A stretch of DNA of 60,912 nt from Laspinema palackyanum D2a. GTDB taxonomy: Bacteria; Cyanobacteriota; Cyanobacteriia; Cyanobacteriales; Laspinemataceae. Within the stretch, counting starts at the first letter, position 1; the number at the start of each line of letters is the position of its first letter. Positions 9,809 to 18,949 of the stretch are shown piece by piece. A program made the position numbers and the translations under genes. The notes beneath the pieces were generated by a model. That model made no database searches and was not told the origin of the DNA. It worked only from the letters and a program-made list of their open reading frames with translations. The stretch covers positions 1 through 60,912 of the forward strand of contig JAMXFF010000023.1 of assembly GCA_025370845.1 (NCBI GenBank). Reading direction: 5' to 3'.

Positions 9809-10342
9809 CTACTTTTTGGGAGAGAGCAACATCATCATACTCCGCCCTTCTTTTTTAGGGGCTTGCTGCACTTCGGCGACTTCTTCGAGGTCCGTTGCCA
9901 TGCGCTTGAGTAATTCCTCAGCCAGGTCCGTATGTTGAATTTCCCGCCCTCGGAAGGTAATCGTCGCTTTTACCTTATCTCCCACTTTCAGAAAGCGCTG
10001 GGCTTGATTGAGACGCACGTTATAGTCATGCTCTTCAATCTTGTAGCGCATCTTGACTTCTTTGACTTCAGCGGTATGCTGCTTTTTCTTAGCTTCCCGC
10101 GCTTTTTTCTCTTGCTCAAACTTATATTTGCCGTAGTCCATGATTCGGCAAACTGGGGGATCGGCTTTATCGCTGACTAACACCAAGTCGAGGTCTTTTT
10201 CTTCAGCGATTCGCATCGCCTCTTGAGGCGTTAGAATCCCAAGCTGGCTGCCGTCTGTGTCAATGGCTCGAATTTGAGGAAATCGGATTCTTTCATTAAT
10301 TTGAGGTAAATCCCGATTTCTTCTTTTTTCAGTCACAGGCAT
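9809..10342 (-). CDS. infC: Translation initiation factor IF-3
   Basis: A 177-residue IF-3 from the ATG at 10342. Both halves are clear: an N-terminal domain with [14 protein letters not shown] and the linker segment [17 protein letters not shown], a Lys-rich helical linker, and a C-terminal domain with the [13 protein letters not shown] and [12 protein letters not shown] motifs. IF-3 binds the 30S subunit, prevents premature 50S joining and checks start-codon pairing. The frame extends to a GTG at 10375 (11 more residues, Ser-rich), but homologues usually begin close to the later Met. Neither start has a strong Shine-Dalgarno. In many bacteria infC precedes rpmI-rplT; here the next gene downstream is a transporter, so the usual operon is broken. 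Confidence 0.95.
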   Translation of the reverse strand: MPVTEKRRNRDLPQINERIRFPQIRAIDTDGSQLGILTPQEAMRIAEEKDLDLVLVSDKADPPVCRIMDYGKYKFEQEKKAREAKKKQHTAEVKEVKMRYKIEEHDYNVRLNQAQRFLKVGDKVKATITFRGREIQHTDLAEELLKRMATDLEEVAEVQQAPKKEGRSMMMLLSPKK

Positions 10343-10375
10343 TCTGGAAGAAGATGATGGAAGCAAGTCGTTCAC

Positions 10376-11956
10376 AGAGTAAGTTTTCTAAAAGTTTAGT
10401 TGACACTGATACATTTACGCGACAAAAGTCCGGCTATTGCTGGACAATGCAGCGATGGCACTATCACCCTTATAAGGTGACAGAGGCGGTATCCCGCAAA
10501 GCTTTTAGCAAGATTCTAAAAGCGCTTGATGGTTTAAGGTCGATGAGCATTATTAGACTGGGACCCTCTTAGACTCAAGAATCCACACGAACCTCGGCAA
10601 CCAAGCGAGGAAGTCTCAAAGGTAGGGCGGAAAAATCTTGATAGAGGGCGCTCTTTGGCGGATCCATTTTCAACTCTTGTGGGATATTATACCCGATTAT
10701 CCACAGATGCCCAGCAAATAAGGATTAAATCCTTGCTCTGACGGGGGTCGGCTGAAGACTCTGAGATTCTTTAAGATTAACTTAAAAGGCATTGTCAAAG
10801 TACCTTTACCGGCTCAAAACAACAACCTGTACGAAAGGTCTTGCAATTGAGCTTACTTTTTGAGAGGGAAATCAGCTTTGAGAATCTATCACTGTTGTCA
10901 GTTGGGTACGCTCAACAATTCAAGGAGTGCTTGTTTAACTGGCTACTGCAATCATACAGGAGACGAGTTAAAGCAGGAGTTTCACTCTGATTGGATTGTT
11001 TCGACGCGCAGATAGTTATTCTTCCGGCTTTCTTGATTATAACTGCATTTTGACGGGTAATAAATGGAATAGCATCGCCTGGGGTCCGGGTTCTTTAAAG
11101 AACTTCGGCTTCTAGGCATAGCGTATGTTCAGGTGAATCGATGGAGAGCGGCGATCGGGTTGATGGTCCTGGATCAGGCATCGAGAATAAGCCCATCGGG
11201 GTGGAAGTCAACTCCTTACAGGCTACCCAGATTGATGTCGTTACCAAAACCTCCAGTCCGTTGTTGCTTTCTCCAACCACAAGTTATATCCCATTTTAAG
11301 GATGATGCTAAGGGTGGCTAATTCACTAAAGATGAACTCGTACTTATCATTTTACTCAGTCTTAATGAATTTTTGATGAATCTTCATCTAACTTAAGATA
11401 TAACTTGGGGCTTCGCCCGTTTGGATTTTGAGAGAAAACGGGTAAAAGCGAGTCTCTATCCCTTCAAGCATAACAGGAAGTCTGCCCTTCGACGGTATCC
11501 TAGATAGCTTTCACCGGATAAATCCCACGGCCCCGATCGCGAACAAAGGGGCGGGTCTCCAGGGATTTGGCTGTTGTGAAACTTCCCGGTTAGTCAGGGA
11601 TTGAAGTGGATCTGGTGATTCTATCCTCCGAGGGAGAATTTTCCGGGGTGGAGGGAACCTATTGCCCTAGGGGACACTTCGGGTATTGTAACAAGGCAGG
11701 GCACAACGGCTCCCTGGCTATCGGGGTAGAAACGCTCCCTGGCTTGTGTTGACAGTGGGGGTTGGTTCGGTACGGGAGGATATAGATCCCCGGGGTGAAG
11801 TTCCCCTCAAAACTAGACTCGAACAATGGTGGCGATCGCCCAGGGGACAGTTAACGAACCACAACATCAACTCTGTTTTGATCCGCCTCCCTGGCTTCAC
11901 AATAAAACTATGCCCAGAGGCATTTACCACTCACCCGACGGTTAAAATAGCGCATT
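10376..11956. other. 1.6 kb stretch without a recognisable gene
   Basis: This is the spacer between divergent infC and the SLH/DUF3747 gene. Short open frames (60-70 codons) on both strands have no recognisable motif or convincing start. I looked for tRNA, RNase P, tmRNA and SRP RNA signatures and saw none. It should hold the infC leader near 10380-10600 and the promoter of the surface-protein gene near 11850-11950, neither of which I can place. Confidence 0.4.
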
Positions 11957-13174
11957 ATGAAGACTTCACTTCTACTGAAAACGGCTGCGATCGCCACGGC
12001 AACTCTCTCGGCTTTGACCCTTGGCACTCAAGCGATCGCCTCGATATTCGGACAACAAAGCGTTGATCAAAGCCGCTTCATCGCGGTTGCCCAATCTTTT
12101 AGCGGAGGTGTCGCTCCCCCCCTGTTAATCCTGGAGCAAGTCTCCAATGCTCGTCAATGTTGGAGCGAAAGTGGCAGTAATCCAGTTCGCGTTGATCCCC
12201 TCTTAGTCAATTTTGACTTTACCGGGATTTGCGGTCGCAGTACGGATAGCAATGGCTATTCTATCCGAGTAGGCGGTGAAGATGTCGGCCTTCAGTACAC
12301 CTTGAGGATCGTACAGCGCAATGGAAACCTGGTACTCCTTGGGGTCAATACGTTTGAACGTCGGGAAATGGAAATCGGACGCACGAACGGTATCGCCAAT
12401 GGATTTAATAAAATTGTCCTTAATCCCGGATGGCAGTTTGCCAAACGCACCTATAATGGACAGACTTTGGGTCACGTCTATCTCGCCAACACCCAATCTT
12501 TAACGGCCCTGGCTAAACCGATGGGTTCATCGGGCACCACTTCTCCTCCGGTGGTGACGACTCCCCCGCCAGGGAATGTCTCCTTTGCAGATACGCGATC
12601 GGATATTTATGCTCAGGAAATTGAGCAAGCGGTGGCCCTGGGGTTCGTCTCCGGTTTCCGGGAAGATAATACGTTCCGCCCCCAAGTGGCCCTGACTCGC
12701 GAACAGTTGGTCTCAATGGTCATCGAGTCGTTGAAAAACGTTCCCGGTGCCAATATCAATATTCCCACCACGACTTCCTCTCGCCCCTATTTTGACGTGG
12801 AGGCGTCGCGATGGAGCGCTCCTAAAATTCAATGGGCCCGAGATAATAACATTATTAGTGGTTATCAAGATCAGAGTTTCCGTCCAGCTCAAACCGTGAC
12901 CCGGGCTGAAATGATGGCGGTGTTACGTCGCGCTGCTGAATATGGCAATACTCTGCGGGGTCGCGGTACTACCCTCAACGCTACCCGCACGCCTACTAAT
13001 TTCTCGGATACCCAAAATCACTGGGCTGGTTCTCTGATTTCCGATATGTCGAGTTATTGTCAGGTTGCTTCTCCATTAAATGAATCGGGAACTCAGTTTT
13101 TCCCGAACTCTCCGACGTTGCGAAATTATGCCGCAGCAGCAACGGTCCGGATGATTAATTGTGTCAGACAGTAA
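11957..13174 (+). CDS. DUF3747 and SLH-domain surface protein
   Basis: A 405-residue exported protein. Residues 1-28 are a signal peptide ending near ALTLGTQAIAS. Residues about 45-185 match the cyanobacterial DUF3747 module (LLILEQVSNARQCW, FDFTGICGRSTDSNGYSIRV). After a short Pro/Thr linker, residues about 205-400 carry SLH motifs (FADTRSDIYAQEIEQAVALG, FRPQVALTREQLVSM, FRPAQTVTRAEMMAVL). SLH domains anchor proteins to wall polymers or, in cyanobacteria, link outer membrane to peptidoglycan, so this is likely a surface or periplasmic structural protein. A strong terminator follows about 70 bases after the stop, making it probably monocistronic. Confidence 0.88.
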   Translation: MKTSLLLKTAAIATATLSALTLGTQAIASIFGQQSVDQSRFIAVAQSFSGGVAPPLLILEQVSNARQCWSESGSNPVRVDPLLVNFDFTGICGRSTDSNGYSIRVGGEDVGLQYTLRIVQRNGNLVLLGVNTFERREMEIGRTNGIANGFNKIVLNPGWQFAKRTYNGQTLGHVYLANTQSLTALAKPMGSSGTTSPPVVTTPPPGNVSFADTRSDIYAQEIEQAVALGFVSGFREDNTFRPQVALTREQLVSMVIESLKNVPGANINIPTTTSSRPYFDVEASRWSAPKIQWARDNNIISGYQDQSFRPAQTVTRAEMMAVLRRAAEYGNTLRGRGTTLNATRTPTNFSDTQNHWAGSLISDMSSYCQVASPLNESGTQFFPNSPTLRNYAAAATVRMINCVRQ

Positions 13175-13240
13175 GGTAATGGGTAAAACTTCCGATTATT
13201 CTGTTGAGTTGACTGGATGTTTTGCTTGATAAAACTTCAA

Positions 13241-13273
13241 AAAAACTGACACTTCTTGTTGTCAGTTTTTTTT
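13241..13273 (+). terminator. Rho-independent terminator
   Basis: Stem ACTGACA (13245-13251) / TGTCAGT (13260-13266) flanked by an A run on the left and eight T on the right, so pairing extends by A-T pairs to about 11 bp. It lies 66 bases after the stop of the DUF3747/SLH gene and is symmetrical enough to work on both strands. Confidence 0.85.
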
Positions 13274-13406
13274 GTATTGATTGAGCTAGGGATCAAGTAG
13301 AAACGGGCCATTTGGCCGTCCTAGAGAGGGGGCTTACCCACTGATTTCTCAAAAATCGCTTACAATCAGTGGCAGAAAACATTTTAAAACTGTTATTCCT
13401 AAAGCC

Positions 13407-14198
13407 ATGCAGCACATTAACCGCCACCGGGCTTTTCCAAGCTTTCTGTCTCGAATTCGAGAGCGCGATCGCCTCGAACTCGCTGAGTCGGCATCCCTGA
13501 TTGGTTCGGCTGTGGGATCCGTTGTGGCGGGATTGTCTGGACAGGTTTTATTCGCGGCGACTCCGATTACTCTGGCATTGTGGTTGAATCACCTCAACCG
13601 CAGTCGGTTTGGGGAGCAAATGCGGACGGAACACCAAGGGGCGATCGCGGATATGCATCAGGTCGTCACTACGGTTCACAGTAGCTTACAAACCTTGCCC
13701 AAATCAGAACGGATTCAGGATGTGGAAAATACCTTGATGCGTCTTTCCGAGGCGATGGCAACTTTGCAACAATCGGGCGATCGGGCAAATTCCGGTAACC
13801 CCAATGATGAAGAAATCCAACACGAATTTGCGATCGTCCGTCGCGGAGTCATGCGCCTGAGAGATGTCACCGAAACCCGCATCACCGAACTCCAAGAAAC
13901 CCTCACCAGCGAAGTCCAAACCCTCCGTCAAGAGTTAGCATCTCCCCCTTCAATTCCCTCCCCTGAACTCGCCACCATCAAAGCAGAATTACTCACCCTC
14001 GCTCAAAGTCTAGCGGACATTCAAACTCAATTCCAAGCCTTAACCCGTCCAGTGGCCCCCGACGACACCGCCGTTCAAACCCAGCTTGATGAACTGCAAA
14101 GCCAAATTGTCAAACTGCAACAGCAAAATCGCGAAGTAGTCAAACCCTATCTCAAACATCTCAACCGTGCCCTTCAAAAGTTAGAAGCCGAAGGGTAA
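13407..14198 (+). CDS. Coiled-coil protein of unknown function
   Basis: A 263-residue protein. Residues about 28-62 are hydrophobic and small-residue-rich (SLIGSAVGSVVAGLSGQVLF followed by ATPITLALWL), probably one or two membrane passes. From residue 65 to the end the chain is a long heptad-like helix rich in Glu/Gln/Leu (ITELQETLTSEVQTLRQEL; QLDELQSQIVKLQQQ). A membrane-anchored coiled coil suggests a structural or scaffold role. I recognise no named domain. A hairpin follows the stop. Confidence 0.7.
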   Translation: MQHINRHRAFPSFLSRIRERDRLELAESASLIGSAVGSVVAGLSGQVLFAATPITLALWLNHLNRSRFGEQMRTEHQGAIADMHQVVTTVHSSLQTLPKSERIQDVENTLMRLSEAMATLQQSGDRANSGNPNDEEIQHEFAIVRRGVMRLRDVTETRITELQETLTSEVQTLRQELASPPSIPSPELATIKAELLTLAQSLADIQTQFQALTRPVAPDDTAVQTQLDELQSQIVKLQQQNREVVKPYLKHLNRALQKLEAEG

Positions 14199-14223
14199 CC
14201 CTCAAGGGACTCTCTAAATCTCC

Positions 14224-14257
14224 GATGGGTTGGCTCACCATTTGCATCCAACCCATC
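14224..14257 (+). terminator. Hairpin after the coiled-coil gene
   Basis: Perfect 10-bp inverted repeat GATGGGTTGG / CCAACCCATC with a 14-base loop, 26 bases after the stop. No T tract follows, so it could slow or stabilise rather than terminate. It separates this gene from the ATPase gene. Confidence 0.45.
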
Positions 14258-14401
14258 CCCCACGGATTGAGAAGGGACCAGGGTTAATTTTTGTTACAGA
14301 GTCCCACCCTAGGCCGGTCAACTGAATATATTCTACAGATATCTAGCCCACGCTAGATCACAAACTATAAATTTTTTCATCCCTAGTCTTTTTTCAAAAT
14401 C

Positions 14402-15760
14402 ATGTCTCAACAGCAGCAGTTAATTATTCAAAACTTTGGTCCAATTGCCGAGGTTCAGATTGAAATCAAAGATATTTTGATGTTTATTGGCTCCCAAGCC
14501 AGCGGCAAAAGCACAATTAGTAAAGCGATTTTTTTCTTTAAATCCTTACGAGATGAATTAACCCAGTATTTCTATCAAGCCTACACCCAGGATAATTTTA
14601 ACTCTTCCGTTACTCCTTTTGCGAAACAGGCAAAAAATTTATTGATTAAAACTTATGGTTCCGTTTTGCAGTTTCCTGACATGGAACTTAAATACCAATA
14701 CGGAAATGGCATGGAGGTAATTGTTAGAGCATCTCCCAACCATAAGTTTACTGATATTATTTTTAATCCTTATTTTGCAGAAAATTTCTCTCAAATAGTC
14801 TCTTTAGTTCAACGCAAAAAAACTGAACTCAAGCAGAAACCGCTTAAGTTTTCTTCTTCCCGAGACATTACTCTGATTAAGGCTGAAGAAGCGGCTTTAT
14901 TTGAAAAGATTGCTGACCATGTAAATCAACTTTTCAATGATGAAAGTGATTTACTCTTTTTGCCCGCAGGTCGCAGTTTGATTACTACCTTATCTCAGCA
15001 ACTTTATAAGATTGATAGACTTGACCGAGGTGATGAGTTATCCGAGGAAAATAGTTTAATTAAACTAGATTATCTGATGGAAAGATTTTTAAATCGGATT
15101 GATGGGGCCAAATCTATTCTCAATCAAACTTCTCTTGCACGATTAATTGCAGAACAACAGTCAGAAATTAACAATCCTGAACTTTCATCGGTGATTTCTT
15201 TGGCTCAAGATTTAGTCAATTCTATCCTCAAAGGCTCTTACCGCTATCAAAATGGCAATGAATGGATTGATGTGGGGGAAAAAAACAGCACTTTAATTAA
15301 CTTTGCTTCCTCGGGACAACAAGAAGTCGTTTGGATTTTATTACTCATCCAGTTTTTGATGGTTAATCAACGCCAAGTCTTTTTAGTCATAGAAGAACCT
15401 GAAGCGCATTTGTTTCCCGTGGCTCAAAAGGAAATTATTGATTTAATCGGACTCTTGGTCAACCAAACCCACAATCAAGTTCTGTTAACCACCCATAGTC
15501 CCTATATTCTCTCTTCCTTCAATAATCTGCTATATGCTTATAATTTAGGTGTCAAGCAATCTGAACAAGTCGAGAGAGTTGTTAATCGCCATTTGTGGAT
15601 AAATCCGAATCGACTCGATGCTTACATTTTAGAAGATGGCAAAGCTCGTTCTATCTTTGATACAGAGATGGGATTGATTGAATCAGCCGAAATAGATAGG
15701 GCATCAGATATTATTGTCAATACCTTTAATCAACTCTTTGAGCTTGAGGATGAAGCATGA
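14402..15760 (+). CDS. AAA/ABC-like ATPase of the OLD/AAA15 type
   Basis: A 452-residue SMC/ABC-fold ATPase. The Walker A loop is GSQASGKST (residues 30-38, Lys36), preceded by the LIIQNFGPIAEVQIEIKD strand typical of AAA15/AAA21 proteins. An ABC-like signature SSGQQE lies at 303-308, Walker B VFLVIEEPEAHLFP at 326-339 (Glu331/332) and a switch His in TTHSPYIL (His365). No TOPRIM nuclease domain follows, unlike full OLD/GajA proteins; the nuclease function may instead be the next gene, whose start overlaps this stop by four bases (ATGA). Such ATPases are common sensor or motor subunits of anti-phage systems. Composition is more AT-rich than its neighbours, a hint of transfer. ATG start, with a long AT-rich leader. 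Confidence 0.88.
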   Translation: MSQQQQLIIQNFGPIAEVQIEIKDILMFIGSQASGKSTISKAIFFFKSLRDELTQYFYQAYTQDNFNSSVTPFAKQAKNLLIKTYGSVLQFPDMELKYQYGNGMEVIVRASPNHKFTDIIFNPYFAENFSQIVSLVQRKKTELKQKPLKFSSSRDITLIKAEEAALFEKIADHVNQLFNDESDLLFLPAGRSLITTLSQQLYKIDRLDRGDELSEENSLIKLDYLMERFLNRIDGAKSILNQTSLARLIAEQQSEINNPELSSVISLAQDLVNSILKGSYRYQNGNEWIDVGEKNSTLINFASSGQQEVVWILLLIQFLMVNQRQVFLVIEEPEAHLFPVAQKEIIDLIGLLVNQTHNQVLLTTHSPYILSSFNNLLYAYNLGVKQSEQVERVVNRHLWINPNRLDAYILEDGKARSIFDTEMGLIESAEIDRASDIIVNTFNQLFELEDEA

Positions 15761-16251
15761 ACTGCACTTGCCAAGAATTTGAGAAACATTATCCCGACTG
15801 TACCTCTTGCTCGGAGGATAAGCGACTTAAAGCAGGGGAGAATGGCCGAAAATATATTCTCAACAATCTATCCCAACGACGGGTCTGCAAAGTCAGAGTA
15901 GATGACTGTGTAATTACCAGCCAAGAAGAATGTAAATGTGACTACTTATTCATTGTTTGCAGTCCAGAGCAAGTAGAGGATGAAAATTTTAAGCCTTCGG
16001 AGCAACTTTACTTTATTGAGTTAAAAGGAAAAGACCTCATCCATGCCGTCGAACAGTTAACTCAGACTATCGAACATTTTAAGCCCCCAATGAATCATGG
16101 TCAAGTCTTTGGTCAAGTCGTCTTGAGTAAGTCTCCTTCCGTTAAGAGTATCGAGAATGATGCTAAGGTGGTCAGACTGAAAAAATTGTTAAGAAAATAT
16201 CAGGGTAATTTTGAGTACGGGTCTCGACAGTATGAGAAGGATTTTATTTAA
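15757..16251 (+). CDS. Putative PD-(D/E)XK-like nuclease, partner of the ATPase
   Basis: A 164-residue protein with no name I recognise. Residues 62-90 fit a PD-(D/E)XK core: CDYLFIV (Asp62) followed on the next strand by YFIELKGKDL (Glu88, Lys90), then a helix with HAVEQLTQTI, where Gln is often conserved in this superfamily. Glu28 in GENGRKY could be the first acidic residue. The N-terminus is Cys-rich (Cys3, 5, 15, 18), and Cys44, 51, 59 and 61 follow, suggesting metal binding. It overlaps the ATPase stop by four bases, the usual sign of translational coupling. Together they look like an ATPase-effector defence pair. The fold call is by motif only; an alternative is an inactive or RNA-directed member of the superfamily. 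Confidence 0.6.
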   Translation: MNCTCQEFEKHYPDCTSCSEDKRLKAGENGRKYILNNLSQRRVCKVRVDDCVITSQEECKCDYLFIVCSPEQVEDENFKPSEQLYFIELKGKDLIHAVEQLTQTIEHFKPPMNHGQVFGQVVLSKSPSVKSIENDAKVVRLKKLLRKYQGNFEYGSRQYEKDFI

Positions 16252-16413
16252 AAAATTTAGCGGTTTCGAGATGAAGTGGCAACTCAGTCCAGAGGTTGCC
16301 CGATCGCCAATCTTTGGGACCCTCTGCCATCAACCGGAGAAAAAACAGAGGGTCTGCATGGTAGCATCGTCTGCGCTTCTGCTTTAATCGAAAGAGTTGA
16401 TTCAAGCAGAACT

Positions 16414-18867
16414 ATGACGACTCCATCCACTCCCCCTCAAATTCCGTCCCAGACTTGGCAGCGTTCCATTGGTTTAGATTGGGAAAAACCCTATACCGTT
16501 CGCTATGGTAGTAATCTTGATGATGGTCCCTGGCATGGAATGCCCCTCGGGGGGTTTGGGGCCGGTTGTATAGGCCGATCGCCTCGCGGTGACTTCAATC
16601 TCTGGCATCTCGACGGGGGGGAACATACCTTCCAATCCCTTCCCGCTTGTCAATTTAGCATTTTTGAAGAAACCCAAGGCCAGCGTCACGCTTACGCACT
16701 TTGTACCGAAACCCCCTCCGATGGCAGTCTGAATTCCTGGCAATGGTATCCCGCCTCGACGGAGGAAAATCCTACGGGAACTTACCATGCTTTGTATCCT
16801 CGGAGTTGGTTTGTCTATCAAAATGTCTTAAAAGCACAACTCACTTGTGAGCAATTTTCCCCAATTTTGCCAGGAAAATACCAAGAATGTAGCTATCCCC
16901 TGGCAATTTTTGAATGGACCGCCTATAATCCCACCGATGAACCGATTACCCTGAGTATTCTGCTGACTTGGGAAAATGTGGTGGGTTGGTTTACCAATGC
17001 CATTAAATCCCCGACAGTCAAAGTGCGAGATGATGGTTCCCCCGTCTATGAATACCAATCCAAATGGGGGCAAAGTCAGGGGAATTCTAACCGTTATATT
17101 GAAGACTTCCATCGGATTGGTTGTGTGATGGCCGGGGGTCACTTGGCAGAGGTTCCCCAGGAAGGGGAGGGAGAACTGGCGATCGCCACCGCCACTAATC
17201 CCTTTCTCGATACCTTCAAGAACACCCGATGGAATCCCACCGGCAACGGTAAAGAAGTCTGGGAACAGTTTTCTCAGGATGGTTCTTTAGTGGATTGTAC
17301 CGATGAAACCCCTGCCGCCAAGGGAGAACGGATTGGGGTAGCATTGGCAGTTCGCTTCACCATTCGACCGGGAAAAACCCGCAAAATTCCCTTTATCCTC
17401 GCTTGGGATTTTCCCGTCACTGAATTCGCTGCCGGAGTCTGGGAATATCGCCGCTATACGGATTTTTTCGGGCGTCATGGCAAAAATTCCTGGTCCATGA
17501 TTCGCACTGCGCTCAAACATTCGGATATGTGGCGTGAGAATATTATCACTTGGCAACAATCGATATTAGACCGGGAAGATTTGTCCGATTCGGTAAAAAT
17601 GGCACTGTTTAATGAGTTATATATTCTAACCGATGGAGGAACGTTATGGACTGCCCAGGACGCCGAGGAACCTCGGGGGAAATTTGCGGTTCTCGAATGT
17701 ATCGATTATCGCTGGTATGAGAGCTTAGATGTGCGCTTATACGGGTCTTTTGCCCTGTTGATGTTGTGGCCAGAATTGGAAAAATCCGTGATGCGAGGGT
17801 TTGCCCGGGCGATTCCTACAGGGGATGATACACCCCGAATTATTGGGTATAATCAAGCGGCAGCGGTTCGCAAAGTGACCGATGCGACGCCTCATGATTT
17901 GGGTGCACCGAATGAACATCCTTGGGTGAAGACGAATTATACCAGTTATCAGGATTGTAATTTGTGGAAGGATTTACCCTGTGATTTTGCCTTGCTGGTG
18001 TATCGGGATTTTCTGTTGACGGGGGGGGATGATTATGAATTTTTGTGGGATTGTTGGCCCTCAATGGTACAGGCGATCGCCTATTTAAAAACCTTCGATA
18101 TCGATGGGGATGGGATTCCCGAAAATGGCGGTGCACCGGATCAGACCTTTGATGATTGGCCGATGCGGGGGGTGAGTGCCTATTGTGGCGGGTTGTGGAT
18201 AGCGGCATTACAAGCAGCGATCGCAGTCGGTGAGGTGATTTTAAACAATCCCCCCCATTCCGGCGTGTTCACCGATACGATTTATGAACAGAAGCGATCG
18301 CAATTACTGGAACCGGCAACGATTCAAGAAACTCTGAGTACCTATCAAAATTGGTTGGAACAATCACGCACACTGTATCAAGAAAAACTCTGGAATGGCA
18401 CTTATTATCGCCTCGACAGTGAAAGCGGTTCGGAAGTGGTGATGGCAGATCAGCTTTGTGGTCAATTCTATGCGCGGTTATTAGGGTTAGAAGATATTGT
18501 GCCAATAGACTGTGCAGAATCAGCCTTAAAAACCGTCTATGACTCCTGTTTTCTGAAGTTTCACAATGGGAAATTTGGTGCAGCCAATGGCGTATTAATC
18601 GATGGTTCTCCGGTGAATCCGAATGCGACTCACCCGTTAGAAGTTTGGACTGGGATTAATTTCGGATTGGCGGCATTCTTGTTACAAATGGGGATGAAGG
18701 AAGAAGGGTTTAAATTGACCGAAACGGTGATTCAGCAAGTCTATGAAAATGGGTTGCAGTTCCGCACTCCGGAAGCAATTACGGCAGTGGGAACGTTTCG
18801 CGCTTCTCATTATTTACGGGCGATGGCGATTTGGGCCGTTTATGGGATGTTGACTGGGTTTAAATAG
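16414..18867 (+). CDS. GH116 family beta-glucosidase/glucosylceramidase-like protein
   Basis: An 817-residue glycosidase of family GH116 (related to human GBA2). The N-terminal beta domain contains MPLGGFGAGCIGRSPRGDF, a family hallmark. The C-terminal alpha barrel contains FAVLECIDYRWYESLDVR, whose Glu at 17695-17697 fits the nucleophile, and a PDQTFDDW segment whose Asp at 18139-18141 fits the acid/base, followed by SAYCGGLW. GH116 enzymes hydrolyse beta-glucosides or related glycosides; the natural substrate here is unknown. The frame is open to a GTG at 16276, 24 bases after the nuclease gene, but the extra 46 residues are unlike the family and the ATG at 16414 fits better. No signal peptide, so probably cytosolic. 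A strong hairpin follows the stop. Confidence 0.88.
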   Translation: MTTPSTPPQIPSQTWQRSIGLDWEKPYTVRYGSNLDDGPWHGMPLGGFGAGCIGRSPRGDFNLWHLDGGEHTFQSLPACQFSIFEETQGQRHAYALCTETPSDGSLNSWQWYPASTEENPTGTYHALYPRSWFVYQNVLKAQLTCEQFSPILPGKYQECSYPLAIFEWTAYNPTDEPITLSILLTWENVVGWFTNAIKSPTVKVRDDGSPVYEYQSKWGQSQGNSNRYIEDFHRIGCVMAGGHLAEVPQEGEGELAIATATNPFLDTFKNTRWNPTGNGKEVWEQFSQDGSLVDCTDETPAAKGERIGVALAVRFTIRPGKTRKIPFILAWDFPVTEFAAGVWEYRRYTDFFGRHGKNSWSMIRTALKHSDMWRENIITWQQSILDREDLSDSVKMALFNELYILTDGGTLWTAQDAEEPRGKFAVLECIDYRWYESLDVRLYGSFALLMLWPELEKSVMRGFARAIPTGDDTPRIIGYNQAAAVRKVTDATPHDLGAPNEHPWVKTNYTSYQDCNLWKDLPCDFALLVYRDFLLTGGDDYEFLWDCWPSMVQAIAYLKTFDIDGDGIPENGGAPDQTFDDWPMRGVSAYCGGLWIAALQAAIAVGEVILNNPPHSGVFTDTIYEQKRSQLLEPATIQETLSTYQNWLEQSRTLYQEKLWNGTYYRLDSESGSEVVMADQLCGQFYARLLGLEDIVPIDCAESALKTVYDSCFLKFHNGKFGAANGVLIDGSPVNPNATHPLEVWTGINFGLAAFLLQMGMKEEGFKLTETVIQQVYENGLQFRTPEAITAVGTFRASHYLRAMAIWAVYGMLTGFK

Positions 18868-18879
18868 GTGAACAATGGG

Positions 18880-18906
18880 AAAGGACAAGGCAGTGCCTTG
18901 TCCTTT
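18880..18906. terminator. Bidirectional terminator hairpin between convergent genes
   Basis: Perfect 12-bp stem AAAGGACAAGGC / GCCTTGTCCTTT with a three-base loop, 12 bases after the GH116 stop. It is followed by TTT on either strand. A closely related hairpin occurs at 31246-31268 on the far side of the giant gene. Confidence 0.75.
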
Positions 18907-18910
18907 CGAG

Positions 18911-18932
18911 GTAGAGGGCGATCGCCCTCTAC
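18911..18932. repeat. 22-bp perfect palindrome centred on a HIP1 site
   Basis: GTAGAGGGCGATCGCCCTCTAC reads the same on both strands and has GCGATCGC at its centre. It sits next to the terminator hairpin. It may be a cruciform-forming or protein-binding site, or simply part of the terminator region. Confidence 0.8.
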
Positions 18933-18949
18933 AGATTCATGAATTGAAA

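Noticed and set aside
16276-16413. 46-residue extension of the GH116 protein from GTG 16276
   Set aside because: Sequence unlike the family; ATG at 16414 fits the conserved start better, although the short gap to the nuclease gene keeps it possible.
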